A program made the position numbers and the translations under genes. This document shows positions 32,822-41,972 of a stretch of 55,287 bases of DNA, piece after piece. The stretch spans positions 1-55,287 of the forward strand of contig JBBRDE010000004.1 of NCBI GenBank assembly GCA_038204185.1. Direction: 5' to 3'. Under the pieces are notes generated by a model that was not told the origin of the DNA, made no database searches, and was given only the letters and a program-made list of their open reading frames with translations. Position 1 is the stretch's first letter. The number at the start of each line of letters is the position of its first letter. This DNA comes from Salmonirosea sp038204185 (GTDB lineage Bacteria; Bacteroidota; Bacteroidia; Cytophagales; Spirosomataceae).

Positions 32822-33544
32822 TCATTTCACTGCCACTTGCTTAGTGCTTGCAATCTTTTCAAAATACGATACATAGGGCGCGATGCAGTTTTTCAGCATT
32901 TCATCGGTGCCGTTAGAGGTGATGGTCCCCCCCGAAATAGCATCCACGCGGTGTTCCGGGCCCAGCGGACTTTTATACGTATTTTTCAACACATTGACCG
33001 ATACGAATTTTCCATCTTCCATGATCTTTTTTCCCTCAAACTGGTTCTGGAAGGGCTCCTCGGCAATCTCGGCACCCAGGCCGGGGGTTTCACCCTTATG
33101 GTCGAAGTAGGCTCCATAAACCGTATTAAAATCATTCTCGAGTGACACAAATCCCCAGATAGGCCCCCAGAGTCCGACACCCCGAACAGGAATAACATAG
33201 TATTTTTTGCCACCTTCGCCGGTATAAATGTACAGGGGTAGCTTGCGTTCTTCCGGCTTCTTGTTGATCTGATTTTTCAGGTCGATCCGGGGCGCTTGCT
33301 CATCTTTCTCAATTTCTCCCGTCGTATTCACCACCAGCTCCTGCACCGACAATTCATAGGTCTGATTGATCTTAGTGCGGTCAGTATATTCGAGCCGGAC
33401 GGCTTTCAGAATATTCGAGCGCGTATCGAGGGCCACGTTGGCCGTTTGCAGTTCTTTCAGTCCCTCGGCGGCAAACGCCAGGACTATGGCCGTGATGATG
33501 GACAACACGCCCGCATAAATCAGGGTATATCGGTTGCTATGCAC
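32822..33544 (-). CDS. nqrC: Na+-NQR subunit C (FMN-binding)
   Basis: 240 residues: one N-terminal membrane helix (about 7-25) and a periplasmic FMN-binding domain. The flavinylation site is HRVDAISGGTITSNGTDEM, with SGGT in place of the SGAT of Vibrio NqrC; the Thr remains as acceptor for ApbE. Other family parts are the GLWGPIWGFVSLENDFNTVYG strand and DHKGETPGLGAEI. It overlaps the end of nqrB by 8 nt, which argues for coupled translation. Confidence 0.96.
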   Translation of the reverse strand: MHSNRYTLIYAGVLSIITAIVLAFAAEGLKELQTANVALDTRSNILKAVRLEYTDRTKINQTYELSVQELVVNTTGEIEKDEQAPRIDLKNQINKKPEERKLPLYIYTGEGGKKYYVIPVRGVGLWGPIWGFVSLENDFNTVYGAYFDHKGETPGLGAEIAEEPFQNQFEGKKIMEDGKFVSVNVLKNTYKSPLGPEHRVDAISGGTITSNGTDEMLKNCIAPYVSYFEKIASTKQVAVK

Positions 33545-34694
33545 GTCTAAGTCGGGTTTTGATGTGACGTTCTACGACCAAATGGTCGATCAAAGGAGCA
33601 AATACATTCATCAGCAAAATACTAAGCATGACGCCCTCGGGGTAGGCGGGATTGAATACCCTGAGGACAACGGTAAAGGCTCCGATTAGGATACCATAAA
33701 TCCACTTTCCGGTTTCAGTATGGGCGGCACTGACCGGATCGGTAGCCATATAGACTGCTCCGAATGCGAAACTACCGATGAGCAAATGGTAGTAAGCGGG
33801 CGTGTGCATAGCATGGGTAGGTATATCGGCCGGAGCCACCAGATTCAGGAAGAATCCCATGCCGAGCAAACCGATGCAACAGGCCGTCATGATTTTCCAG
33901 CTACCTACCCCTGTTGCGATCAGAATGAATGCACCGATCAGGATAGCAAAAACGCTGGTTTCACCAATCGATCCCTGCTCGATTCCCCAAAACGTATTGG
34001 AAAGCGAGGTCATTTGGGTATAGTTGGTATCAAAATAAACCAAATTGGTCGCTCCCGACCAGGCATCCACCAGGGCGTGGCCCGGCTCGGGCGAAAGGTC
34101 GGTCCAGATATCGCCCGTCATATAAGCCGGAAAAGCGAAGAACAGAAAGGCGCGGGCCAGCAGGGCGGGGTTCATGAAGTTCATGCCCGTGCCGCCAAAA
34201 ATCTCTTTCCCCAGAATCACGCAGAACACGGCGGAAAATGCCACCATCCACAGCGGAATCGTCACTGGTAATATCAACGGAATCAACATTCCCGTTACCA
34301 GGTACCCCTCATTGACCTGATGCCCCTTCACCACCGCGAAGGCGAATTCCACCCCGAGCCCGACGCCGTAGGACACTGCCACGATCGGCATCACTTTGAT
34401 AAATCCAAACAGGAAGTTTTCCCAAAAACTGACCTCCATTCCGTAGGCCAGGTAATGCTGGTAGCCTACATTCCACATTCCTAAAAGCAAGGTAGGTACC
34501 AGCGCGATCACCACCGTAAACATGGTGCGCTTAAGATCCATAGCGTCACGAATGTGGACGCCATTTTCGGTGGTGTGGCCCGGCACGAACAGGAACGTCG
34601 ATAGAGCATCGAAAGCCGGATGGAGTTTTTCGAATTTACCTCCCTTCTTAAAATGAGGTTCCAGGCTCTCGACTAAGTTTCTAATTGGTTTCAC
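33537..34694 (-). CDS. nqrB: Na+-NQR subunit B (FMN-binding, membrane)
   Basis: 385 residues with about ten membrane helices. The covalent FMN site is VDAWSGATNL, with Thr in SGAT. Other markers are GGTGMNFMNPALLARAFLFFAFP (cofactor/quinone region) and FGAVYMATDPVSAAHTETGKWIYG. With NqrF and NqrC it carries electrons and couples them to Na+ export. The gap to nqrA upstream is 138 bp and contains degenerate TTTATGAG words. Confidence 0.97.
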   Translation of the reverse strand: MKPIRNLVESLEPHFKKGGKFEKLHPAFDALSTFLFVPGHTTENGVHIRDAMDLKRTMFTVVIALVPTLLLGMWNVGYQHYLAYGMEVSFWENFLFGFIKVMPIVAVSYGVGLGVEFAFAVVKGHQVNEGYLVTGMLIPLILPVTIPLWMVAFSAVFCVILGKEIFGGTGMNFMNPALLARAFLFFAFPAYMTGDIWTDLSPEPGHALVDAWSGATNLVYFDTNYTQMTSLSNTFWGIEQGSIGETSVFAILIGAFILIATGVGSWKIMTACCIGLLGMGFFLNLVAPADIPTHAMHTPAYYHLLIGSFAFGAVYMATDPVSAAHTETGKWIYGILIGAFTVVLRVFNPAYPEGVMLSILLMNVFAPLIDHLVVERHIKTRLRRA

Positions 34695-34832
34695 TTGCAG
34701 AGTTTATGATTTTTGCGTTCAGGGTTTATGAGTTCACTATTTATGAGCGATTCGCCGTGGCTATTCTTGCGATTTCTTTTCCCACAAGTTCATGTGCTCA
34801 TACACTTTTAACTTTTTCTTTGCCACTAAAAA

Positions 34833-36197
34833 CTACCCTTCCAGCCGGGCCATTTCCAGGCCCTCGGCGATAATGCGCTGCACCTCAATTTTGGAGGTAC
34901 AGACAAATTCACACAGGGCGAAGTCTTCTTCCGAAACTTCGTAGATGCCCAGTTGCTCCATTCGTTCGATGTCGCGGGCCAGGATGGACTTCAACAGAAT
35001 AACGGGCATAATATTCATAGGCAGCACTTTATCATACTGCCCTGTCATCACAAAGGCCCGCTCTTCGCCGTGCATATTGGTATCGAGCTGGTAGTTTCGA
35101 TTAGGGAACAGCCATGAAAAGAAGGTTCGGGAAAGGCTCAGTTTTTTAATGCCCGGCGTCAGCCAGCCCAAGAATTCGGGCTCGTCGCCCTCGGGAATCG
35201 CGGTGATGTGATTGGTGTAATGGGACAGAAAATCGTCAGACGAGGACGTAACACCCGTCAGTACATTGCCCTGTATAATCCGGGCGGTATCGGCTTTAAG
35301 TTGGCTACCCAGAATAGACGCTAGCGTTTGTCCGGTAATGGCCCGGAAATACTGCGGATCCTTTACGCTGCTGCCCGTGAGCGCTACTACACGGTCGGCG
35401 CGGTAGCGGCCTTCGCGAAATAACCGCCCGATGATGATAACGTCCTGGGGGTGCACGTACCATACCACTTCGCCTTTCCTGATCGGGTCGAGGTGGTGGA
35501 TTTGAATCCCTACGTTGCCCGCCGGGTGTGGCCCCTGTATGGGATGAATGTGTTCTGAGGGGATATTCTTAAACTCGACTGCGGTAATATCTTTGTCGTT
35601 GGCCTTTCCCCGGATTCCCACGTGCAGATTTCCGGTGGATAATTGATTCAAAACTGCGAGGCCCGTTTGAAAGTTTTCTTGATCAAAATCTATGATATAT
35701 CCTAAATCGGGTGCTAGCGGAGCCGTATCGAAACAGGAGACAAAAATGGACTTGGGGGTATCTTCAGGATTGGCTATCAGTGAGAAAGGACGCTGACGAA
35801 TGTAATTCCAGCAGCCCGCTTCGAGCAAACGTTCTATTATAGCTTCGCGGGAAAGTGTTAGCGGATCAGCGGGATTACTTTGGACGTACCGACGCTCTCC
35901 CCGGTCAGGAATGATCCTGACTTCCATAATGCGTCGTTTTGCGCCCCGGACCACTTCCGCTACCTCACCCGAGACCGGTGAAACAAATTTGATCGTCGGA
36001 TTATTTTTATCAAAGAACAGGGGCTGACCAGCCAGAACTTCATCGCCCGCCTCGACCATGAGCTTGGGAACCAGACCCGGAAAATCCAGCGGCTTGATGG
36101 CTACGACCTCAGAAACAGGTAGGTCGGCTATTGTGAATTCGGCTTCGCCAACGAGTTTGATGTCGTAGCCTTTGTGGAGAGTTACTGCTTTGGCCAT
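34833..36197 (-). CDS. nqrA: Na+-NQR subunit A
   Basis: 454 residues from MAKAVTLHKGYDIKLVG. The longer frame to 36326 adds 43 residues without similarity and is rejected. NqrA is the peripheral cytoplasmic subunit. Visible family segments are KPLDFPGLVPKLMVEAGDEVLAGQPLFFDK (lipoyl/barrel-sandwich-like N-terminus), IQGPHPAGNVGIQIHHLDPI, and VPEDFALCEFVCTSKIEVQ-type C-terminus (here SEEDFALCEFVCTSKIEVQRI). It is the first gene of nqrABCDEF-apbE. No NqrM-like ORF was seen in the window. Confidence 0.96.
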   Translation of the reverse strand: MAKAVTLHKGYDIKLVGEAEFTIADLPVSEVVAIKPLDFPGLVPKLMVEAGDEVLAGQPLFFDKNNPTIKFVSPVSGEVAEVVRGAKRRIMEVRIIPDRGERRYVQSNPADPLTLSREAIIERLLEAGCWNYIRQRPFSLIANPEDTPKSIFVSCFDTAPLAPDLGYIIDFDQENFQTGLAVLNQLSTGNLHVGIRGKANDKDITAVEFKNIPSEHIHPIQGPHPAGNVGIQIHHLDPIRKGEVVWYVHPQDVIIIGRLFREGRYRADRVVALTGSSVKDPQYFRAITGQTLASILGSQLKADTARIIQGNVLTGVTSSSDDFLSHYTNHITAIPEGDEPEFLGWLTPGIKKLSLSRTFFSWLFPNRNYQLDTNMHGEERAFVMTGQYDKVLPMNIMPVILLKSILARDIERMEQLGIYEVSEEDFALCEFVCTSKIEVQRIIAEGLEMARLEG

Positions 36198-36575
36198 TCT
36201 ACTATAAAATCCCTTAAAAGTACAAAACAAAGAGTTTATGCGGCTTTTCCTACTTATTACGATAAAATAATTTTGCCTTTTTTTTGTAAAAATCCCAGAA
36301 ATCCACTGTGACACCTGCGGACGCATCTAAACATTACTATTTAGTGATTTTTGAGGCAGGATTTCTACGGGCCGACGTAGGGACACAATCCATCTATTTT
36401 GCAGTCGATCGATAATTCCTCACCTACTACAATCTAGATTCTGCTTACAATACTATCTTGATAATTAACCACCTACTAACTTTTACATTTCCTTTACATT
36501 CTTTTACGCGGGAAATTCGCCGCTGAAAACCAGAGGAGGTACCTTCGGATATTCTTTCACTACAACTAGTTTTCT
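36198..36575. promoter_or_regulatory. Divergent intergenic region with TTTAC direct repeats
   Basis: 378 bp between nqrA (-) and a regulator relic (+). Three TTTAC units at 36482-36486, 36493-36497 and 36503-36507 (spacing 11 and 10 nt, same side of the helix) resemble a binding array of an OmpR/PhoB-type response regulator. The nqrA promoter should also lie here, but I could not identify a convincing -7/-33 pair. Confidence 0.5.
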
Positions 36576-36806
36576 ATGAAAAAACGAATCAGTGTTGGTT
36601 GCCTGACTTTGAATCATCCCAACCAACTGCTGGGACGGGACTTAATCTTGCAATCCGTTTGGGGCGACGAGGGCATTACCGTAGGCCGCAGTGCCGATGT
36701 GTTTGTGTCGCGTCTGCGCAAGCTTCTGCAACACGATCCCACCTTGCGCATTGCTTCCGTGCATGGCGTGGGATACCGGCTGGAGATACATTCTGAAGTT
36801 ATCTAG
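36576..36806 (+). pseudogene. Truncated OmpR/PhoB-type winged-helix domain (response-regulator relic)
   Basis: 76 residues. From NHPNQLLGRDLILQSVWGDEGITVGRSADVFVSRLRKLL to IASVHGVGYRLEI it matches the C-terminal effector domain of OmpR/PhoB regulators, including the recognition helix (RSADVFVSRLRKLL) and the HGVGYRL wing. The receiver domain is missing. So is the LTxxExxLLxxL helix that normally precedes NPNQ: ISVGCLTLNH runs straight into HPNQLL. This looks like a 5' loss plus an internal deletion, although a free-standing DNA-binding peptide cannot be excluded because the frame is intact and starts with ATG. TTTAC direct repeats lie 70-95 bp upstream. Confidence 0.7.
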
Positions 36807-36859
36807 GTACGCAAGGTGATGTCGGATGTTTCTACCTGAAATCGACCCCATCCAACTGG

Positions 36860-36973
36860 TGTCCGCAAACGGCCGTAAACGTCCGTTTGCGGACATTTTT
36901 GTTTTGATCTCAATCTTAAAACTCTGATAGTCAGAATAAAAATTTATTGGCATACCTTTTTCTAAGCCATAGT
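36860..36973 (+). promoter_or_regulatory. Paired palindromes plus TTGGCAT element upstream of FtsX gene 1
   Basis: TGTCCGCAAACGGCCG (36860-36875) and CGTCCGTTTGCGGACA (36880-36895) are two copies of a TGTCCG-N4-CGGACA palindrome, 20 bp apart. 64 bp on is TTGGCATACCTTTTTCT (GG at 36959-36960), reminiscent of a sigma-54 -24 element with a poor -12. The expected start point lies about 60 nt before the permease ATG. Alternatively, the two palindromes form a 13 bp hairpin plus TTTTT that could end the relic's transcript. Compare 43772-43876. Confidence 0.6.
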
Positions 36974-37045
36974 AACAATCAGAAGCCTGTTCTTCTTTCT
37001 ATTAGCCATGAATAAAAATTGCCCTACCATTTTACCCTCCAAAAC

Positions 37046-39448
37046 ATGCTCAGCAACTACCTGAAAATAGCCGTTCGTAATCTGGCCAAAAATAAGGTGT
37101 ATTCCTTCCTCAACATCACGGGCCTGGCGGTAGGCATGGCCGTTGCGATTATGATTGGCCTGTGGATGAACGACGAACTGACGTTCGACCATTACCACAA
37201 AAATCACGACCGCATCGCGCAAGTGTACCAAAGCCAGACTTTCAACGGAAAAATCGGTACGGGACCCGCCATTCCCCGACCCCTTGAAATGGCCTTGCGC
37301 AACGGCTACGCCGATAATTTTAAGCACATAGTGATGAGTAGCTGGCGATTCAGGAGCATTCTGACCTACGGCGAGAAAAAGCTGGTGAAAGAAGGCAACT
37401 TCATGCAGCAGGGTGCCCCCGAGATGCTGGGGCTAAACATGGTGAAAGGTACTCAGAAAGGACTTCAAGATGCCAATTCTATTCTGCTGACGGCTTCGAC
37501 GGCTAAGGCGCTTTTCGGCAGTGAGGAAGCCTTGGGGAAAATCGTCAAACTCAACAACAAGTACAACCTGAACGTGACGGGTGTGTACGCCGACATTCCC
37601 GCCAATAACGATTTCAGCGCCACGACCTACATTGCACCCTGGGAACATTACGTGAACAACACGGAGTGGATTAAAAATTCGGTGGATCAATGGGGAAATA
37701 ATTCCTGGCAGTTATTTGTCCAAATCGCCGACAACACCACGATGGAGCAAGTATCGGCCAAAATAAAGGAGGCGAAAATGAAAGCCGCGCCCAAGGACGT
37801 TACGCAGCACAAGCCGGTGATACTTCTGCAATCTATGAACGACTGGCACCTGAAATCAAACTTTGAGAACGGCGTGCAGACGGGCGGACGCATGGAAAAT
37901 GTCTGGCTGTTCGGGATTATTGGGTCTTTCGTTTTGCTGCTGGCCTGCATCAATTTCATGAACCTCAGCACAGCACGCTCCGAGAAACGCGCCAAAGAAG
38001 TCGGTATCCGCAAATCGGTCGGTTCGTTACGATCGCAGTTGATCGGCCAGTTTCTGAGCGAGTCGTTTATGGTCGTGGGGATGGCGTTTGGCTTGGCTTT
38101 AATTCTGGTGGGGATCGCCCTACCCTTCTTCAATACGTTGGCCGACAAAGCTATCGAGTTCCCCTGGGACAGTGGTTATTTCTGGGGAGCCTGCGTGTTG
38201 TTCGTTTTCTTCACGGCACTGCTTTCCGGCAGCTATCCTGCGCTTTATCTTTCTTCATTCCAGCCCGTCAAAGTACTGAAAGGTACCTTTCGGGTAGGTC
38301 GTTACGCCTCGCTTCCCCGTAAGGTACTGGTCGTGATGCAATTTACAGTTTCGGTGGCGCTGATTATCGGTACCATCATCGTCTTTCAGCAAATCCAGTA
38401 CGCCAAAAACCGACCCATTGGCTACGACCGGGAGGGATTGATCCAGATTCCGTTGACGCAGCATGACTTTATCGGAAAATTCGATTTTCTACGTCAGGAT
38501 TTTCTCAATTCGGGCGCGGTAGTCGAGATGTCCGCTTCCAGCAGCCCTACGACCGAAGTTTTCTCCAATCGTTCGGGTTTTCTGTGGGAAGGCAAGCCCG
38601 AGGGGTTTCAGGAAGACTTGGCCTGGACATCCGTTTCGCCGGAGTACGTCAAATCACTGGGTCTGAAAATTATCGCCGGGCGTGATTTTTCGCGCGAGTT
38701 TGCCACCGACTCCAACGCGGTAATCCTGAACAAAACCGCCGTCCAATACATGAGTTTGAAAGAGCCCATTGGGATGATTATCCGGGACGACGATGAGGAA
38801 GATCCCGCCCCGCCGATGACCGTCATCGGCGTTATCGACGACATGATCATGCAGTCGCCTTACGAGCCGGTGAAGCAGTCGATGTACGTTTTCGATAAAC
38901 ACGACAATGCCAGCTACTACAACCTCCGGCTGAATCCTGACCAAAGCGCCAGTGCAAGCATTGCCACCATCGAACAGATTTATAAGAAAAACTTCCCCGA
39001 CCTACCCTTCGAGTACAAGTTTGTGGATGAGGAATACGCCGCCAAATTCTCCTCTGAGGAGCGGGTCGGCAAACTGGCGGGCGTATTCACCGGGCTAGCT
39101 ATCCTGATCAGTTGCCTGGGGCTATTTGGCCTGGCCTCGTTCATGGCCGAGCAACGTACCAAGGAAATTGGGGTACGCAAAGTACTGGGGGCCAGCGTGA
39201 CCAGCCTGTGGCGGTTGCTTTCCAAAGATTTTGTGTTTTTGGTCCTCATCGCACTGCTGATCGCCTCGCCGCTGGCCTGGTACTTTATGGATGGCTGGCT
39301 ACAAAAGTACACCTACCGTACCGGCCTGGCGTGGTGGGTTTTCGCCCTGGCCGGTACGGGAGCGCTGGCAATTACACTGCTCACAGTCAGTTTTCAGGCC
39401 ATCAAGGCGGCGTTGATGAATCCGGTGAGGTCGTTGCGGAGCGAGTGA
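37046..39448 (+). CDS. FtsX/MacB-type ABC transporter permease 1
   Basis: 800 residues from MLSNYLKIAVRNLAKNKVYSFLN; the TTG at 37019 is rejected. Architecture is that of tandem MacB-PCD/FtsX permeases common in Bacteroidota: an N-terminal helix (GLAVGMAVAIMIGLWM, about 22-40), a periplasmic domain to about 275, three helices with the FtsX motif RAKEVGIRKSVGSLRSQLIGQFLSES, a second periplasmic domain (about 440-670), and three C-terminal helices with EQRTKEIGVRKVLGAS. It ends AALMNPVRSLRSE. An ATPase partner is required for transport but none is encoded in this window. The substrate is unknown (lipids or peptides in relatives). It is followed by a second copy 87 bp on. Confidence 0.92.
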   Translation: MLSNYLKIAVRNLAKNKVYSFLNITGLAVGMAVAIMIGLWMNDELTFDHYHKNHDRIAQVYQSQTFNGKIGTGPAIPRPLEMALRNGYADNFKHIVMSSWRFRSILTYGEKKLVKEGNFMQQGAPEMLGLNMVKGTQKGLQDANSILLTASTAKALFGSEEALGKIVKLNNKYNLNVTGVYADIPANNDFSATTYIAPWEHYVNNTEWIKNSVDQWGNNSWQLFVQIADNTTMEQVSAKIKEAKMKAAPKDVTQHKPVILLQSMNDWHLKSNFENGVQTGGRMENVWLFGIIGSFVLLLACINFMNLSTARSEKRAKEVGIRKSVGSLRSQLIGQFLSESFMVVGMAFGLALILVGIALPFFNTLADKAIEFPWDSGYFWGACVLFVFFTALLSGSYPALYLSSFQPVKVLKGTFRVGRYASLPRKVLVVMQFTVSVALIIGTIIVFQQIQYAKNRPIGYDREGLIQIPLTQHDFIGKFDFLRQDFLNSGAVVEMSASSSPTTEVFSNRSGFLWEGKPEGFQEDLAWTSVSPEYVKSLGLKIIAGRDFSREFATDSNAVILNKTAVQYMSLKEPIGMIIRDDDEEDPAPPMTVIGVIDDMIMQSPYEPVKQSMYVFDKHDNASYYNLRLNPDQSASASIATIEQIYKKNFPDLPFEYKFVDEEYAAKFSSEERVGKLAGVFTGLAILISCLGLFGLASFMAEQRTKEIGVRKVLGASVTSLWRLLSKDFVFLVLIALLIASPLAWYFMDGWLQKYTYRTGLAWWVFALAGTGALAITLLTVSFQAIKAALMNPVRSLRSE

Positions 39449-39535
39449 GTATAAGGAGAAAGGATTAAAGGGGGAAGGGGCCTGGCTCAAGCCTCCTTTT
39501 ATCCTTCCTCCAGTCTAACTAAACCATACAATTTA

Positions 39536-41968
39536 ATGCTAGCCAACAACCTAAAAATCGCCCTCCGAAACCTGACCCGGCACCGGAGTTTTACCATCCT
39601 GAACACCCTGGGCCTGAGCGTAGGCGTGGCAGCGGCACTCCTATTGTTCATGGTAGTGCGCTACGAACTGAGTTTCGACACCTTCCACACGAAGTACGAC
39701 CGGATTTACCGGGTGGTACGGCAGCAGATCTATCCCGATGGCAGTGGCGAAGTATCGCCCGGCAATCCACTGCCCGTGGCGGCGGCTTTGAAAACCGACA
39801 TTCCGCAGTTTGAAAAGGTAGTACCCATTTTCGGTACTCTCGATCCGCAGGTGACGGTTCTGGGCAGCGACCCTGATTCGCACGATGTTTCGACCAAATT
39901 CATCGAGCAAAATGAAGGATTAATGGTAGGGCCCGAATTTTTCCAACTGTTCGATTACCGCTGGCTCGAGGGTACCCCCGAGGTACTGGCCCAGCCCAAT
40001 GTGGTGGTACTATCGCGCAAATTTGCTGGGAAGTACTTCAAAGACTACCAGCAAGCCGTCGGGAAGTACCTGCGCATCAACAACACGACAACCATGAAGG
40101 TAGGTGGGGTATTGGAAGACGCGCCGGCCAACACCGATTTCCCCCTGAATATTGTCTTGTCCTACGAATCCAAGCGTGCCAAACCAGAGTTGTTCGGCTT
40201 CGGCGATTTTAATAACTGGGGTAGCACCAGCAGTAGCGATCAGGTTTTTGTATTACTACCCGAGAAATATTCAGCCGCTTCGGCCAACGCCCTGCTCGAA
40301 AAATTCTCGCGCAAGCACTACGATAGTCGGAAGGAAAATGACAAGAAAACACATTCTCTCAGTCCTTTTGCCAATGTGCACCATGACACCAACCTGGACA
40401 ACTACAAAGACCGGGCGGTACCCAGGGAGCGGATCAGGAATATTGCCGTGGTAGGCCTTCTCATCCTACTAATGGCCTGTATCAACTTCATCAATATCTA
40501 CTCCGCGCTGGCCACCAAACGCGCCAAAGAGGTAGGAGTACGAAAAGTACTGGGTAGCCAGAAAAGCCAACTGGTCACGCAATTTCTGACTGAGACTTTC
40601 TTGGTGGTACTGGTTTCGGTAATGGTAGGCCTGGCACTGGCGTACGCCACTCTGCCGCTGCTCGAAAAAATGTTCGACGTACCTACAGACGCATCCCTGT
40701 ACTTTACCCCTGAGCTCGGCCTTTGGCTGGTGGGATTACTACTGCTGCTGACGTTCCTTTCGGGCTTGTATCCGGCGTTGGTGCTATCGTCGTTCTCACC
40801 GCTGGAAGTTTTCCGCAAAAAAGTCTCACGCGGCTGGATAGGCGGTCTGACGTTGCGCCAAAGCCTGATTGTATTTCAGTTTGCGGCAGCACTCGTGCTC
40901 ATCATTGGTACAGTCATCAACTTGCGGCAAATGGAATACGTCAGCCAGTTGGATTTGGGTTTTGAAAAAGAAGGCGTCTATACGCTCAGCATGGATACGG
41001 AGTACAGTTCCCGTAACGAGGCATTACGCAACCAGCTGCGACAGATTCCCGAAGTACAGGCCGTTTCCTACGCTTCGGACCAACCCTCTTCCAGCAATGA
41101 CTGGCAGAGCAATTTTTCTTTCACGAATATGTCCGAGGACGAAGATTTTCAGATTTCAATGAAAATGGCCGACGGTAACTATTTCAAAACTTACGGCATC
41201 GAATTCGTGGCGGGTGGGCCCTACGCGGTAGGCGACACCAACACCAAATTCGTGGTCAACGAGCGGTTGTTGAAAAAGCTGGGTGTGAAAGATCCGGCTT
41301 CGGTCATCGGCCATTCCCTGCGGATGGGCAGTTGGGAGCCGGCTCCCATCGTGGGCGTCATCCGGGATTTTCACACCCAATCGGCCAAAGAAGACATCGC
41401 CCCCATCCTCATAACCCATGTGCCAAAATTTTACTGGTCGGGGGCAGTCAAGCTGCAATCCCAGAATCTGCCGAATACGATTGAAAAAGTGAAAGCGGCT
41501 TACGAGAAAATATTTCCGGAGGTACCCTTCGTCGGAAAATTCTACGAGGAAAGCATCGATAATTACTACCAGACCGAACGACAGACCGGCCTGCTGTACC
41601 GCACCTTTGCGGGCCTCACGGTCTTCATCGCCTGCCTGGGGCTATTCGGCCTGGCGGCGTTCACCGCCGAGCAACGCACTAAAGAAATCGGCGTGCGCAA
41701 GGTACTGGGGGCCTCCGTGGCGAGTATTACGGCGTTGCTGTCCAAAGATTTCCTCAAACTCGTCGGCATTGCCATTGTCATCGCTTCGCCCGTGGCGTAC
41801 TACCTCATGAAGTCGTGGATGGAAGGCTTTCAGTACCAAATTGGTATCGAGTGGTGGGTGTTTATACTGGCAGCCGTACTGGCACTGGCCATAGCCTTCC
41901 TGACGGTGAGTTTTCAGGCTATAAAAGCAGCGCTGATGAATCCGGTGAAGAGTTTGCGGAGCGAGTAA
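39536..41968 (+). CDS. FtsX/MacB-type ABC transporter permease 2
   Basis: 810 residues, paralogous to the preceding gene: MLANNLKIALRNLTRHRSFTILN, helix GLSVGVAAALLLFMVV, periplasmic domain, RAKEVGVRKVLGSQKSQLVTQFLTET in the first FtsX block and EQRTKEIGVRKVLGASVAS in the second. It ends AALMNPVKSLRSE. The 87 bp gap from permease 1 has a G/A-rich stretch facing a complementary C/T-rich stretch (39455-39515), a likely hairpin, and no separate promoter of the paired-palindrome type. Co-transcription with permease 1 is likely; the two could form a heterodimer. No ATPase is present nearby. Confidence 0.92.
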   Translation: MLANNLKIALRNLTRHRSFTILNTLGLSVGVAAALLLFMVVRYELSFDTFHTKYDRIYRVVRQQIYPDGSGEVSPGNPLPVAAALKTDIPQFEKVVPIFGTLDPQVTVLGSDPDSHDVSTKFIEQNEGLMVGPEFFQLFDYRWLEGTPEVLAQPNVVVLSRKFAGKYFKDYQQAVGKYLRINNTTTMKVGGVLEDAPANTDFPLNIVLSYESKRAKPELFGFGDFNNWGSTSSSDQVFVLLPEKYSAASANALLEKFSRKHYDSRKENDKKTHSLSPFANVHHDTNLDNYKDRAVPRERIRNIAVVGLLILLMACINFINIYSALATKRAKEVGVRKVLGSQKSQLVTQFLTETFLVVLVSVMVGLALAYATLPLLEKMFDVPTDASLYFTPELGLWLVGLLLLLTFLSGLYPALVLSSFSPLEVFRKKVSRGWIGGLTLRQSLIVFQFAAALVLIIGTVINLRQMEYVSQLDLGFEKEGVYTLSMDTEYSSRNEALRNQLRQIPEVQAVSYASDQPSSSNDWQSNFSFTNMSEDEDFQISMKMADGNYFKTYGIEFVAGGPYAVGDTNTKFVVNERLLKKLGVKDPASVIGHSLRMGSWEPAPIVGVIRDFHTQSAKEDIAPILITHVPKFYWSGAVKLQSQNLPNTIEKVKAAYEKIFPEVPFVGKFYEESIDNYYQTERQTGLLYRTFAGLTVFIACLGLFGLAAFTAEQRTKEIGVRKVLGASVASITALLSKDFLKLVGIAIVIASPVAYYLMKSWMEGFQYQIGIEWWVFILAAVLALAIAFLTVSFQAIKAALMNPVKSLRSE

Positions 41969-41972
41969 GTAG

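Noticed and set aside
36198..36326. 43-residue extension of NqrA
   Set aside because: NqrA proteins begin at the MAKAVTLHKGYDIKL segment; the extension has no similarity and covers the promoter region.
36860..36900. Simple terminator for the winged-helix relic
   Set aside because: Not dismissed entirely: the 13 bp hairpin plus T5 would work as one. But the same paired palindrome before permease 3 (43772-43808) has no such hairpin-and-T-run form, so a protein-binding role explains both sites better.
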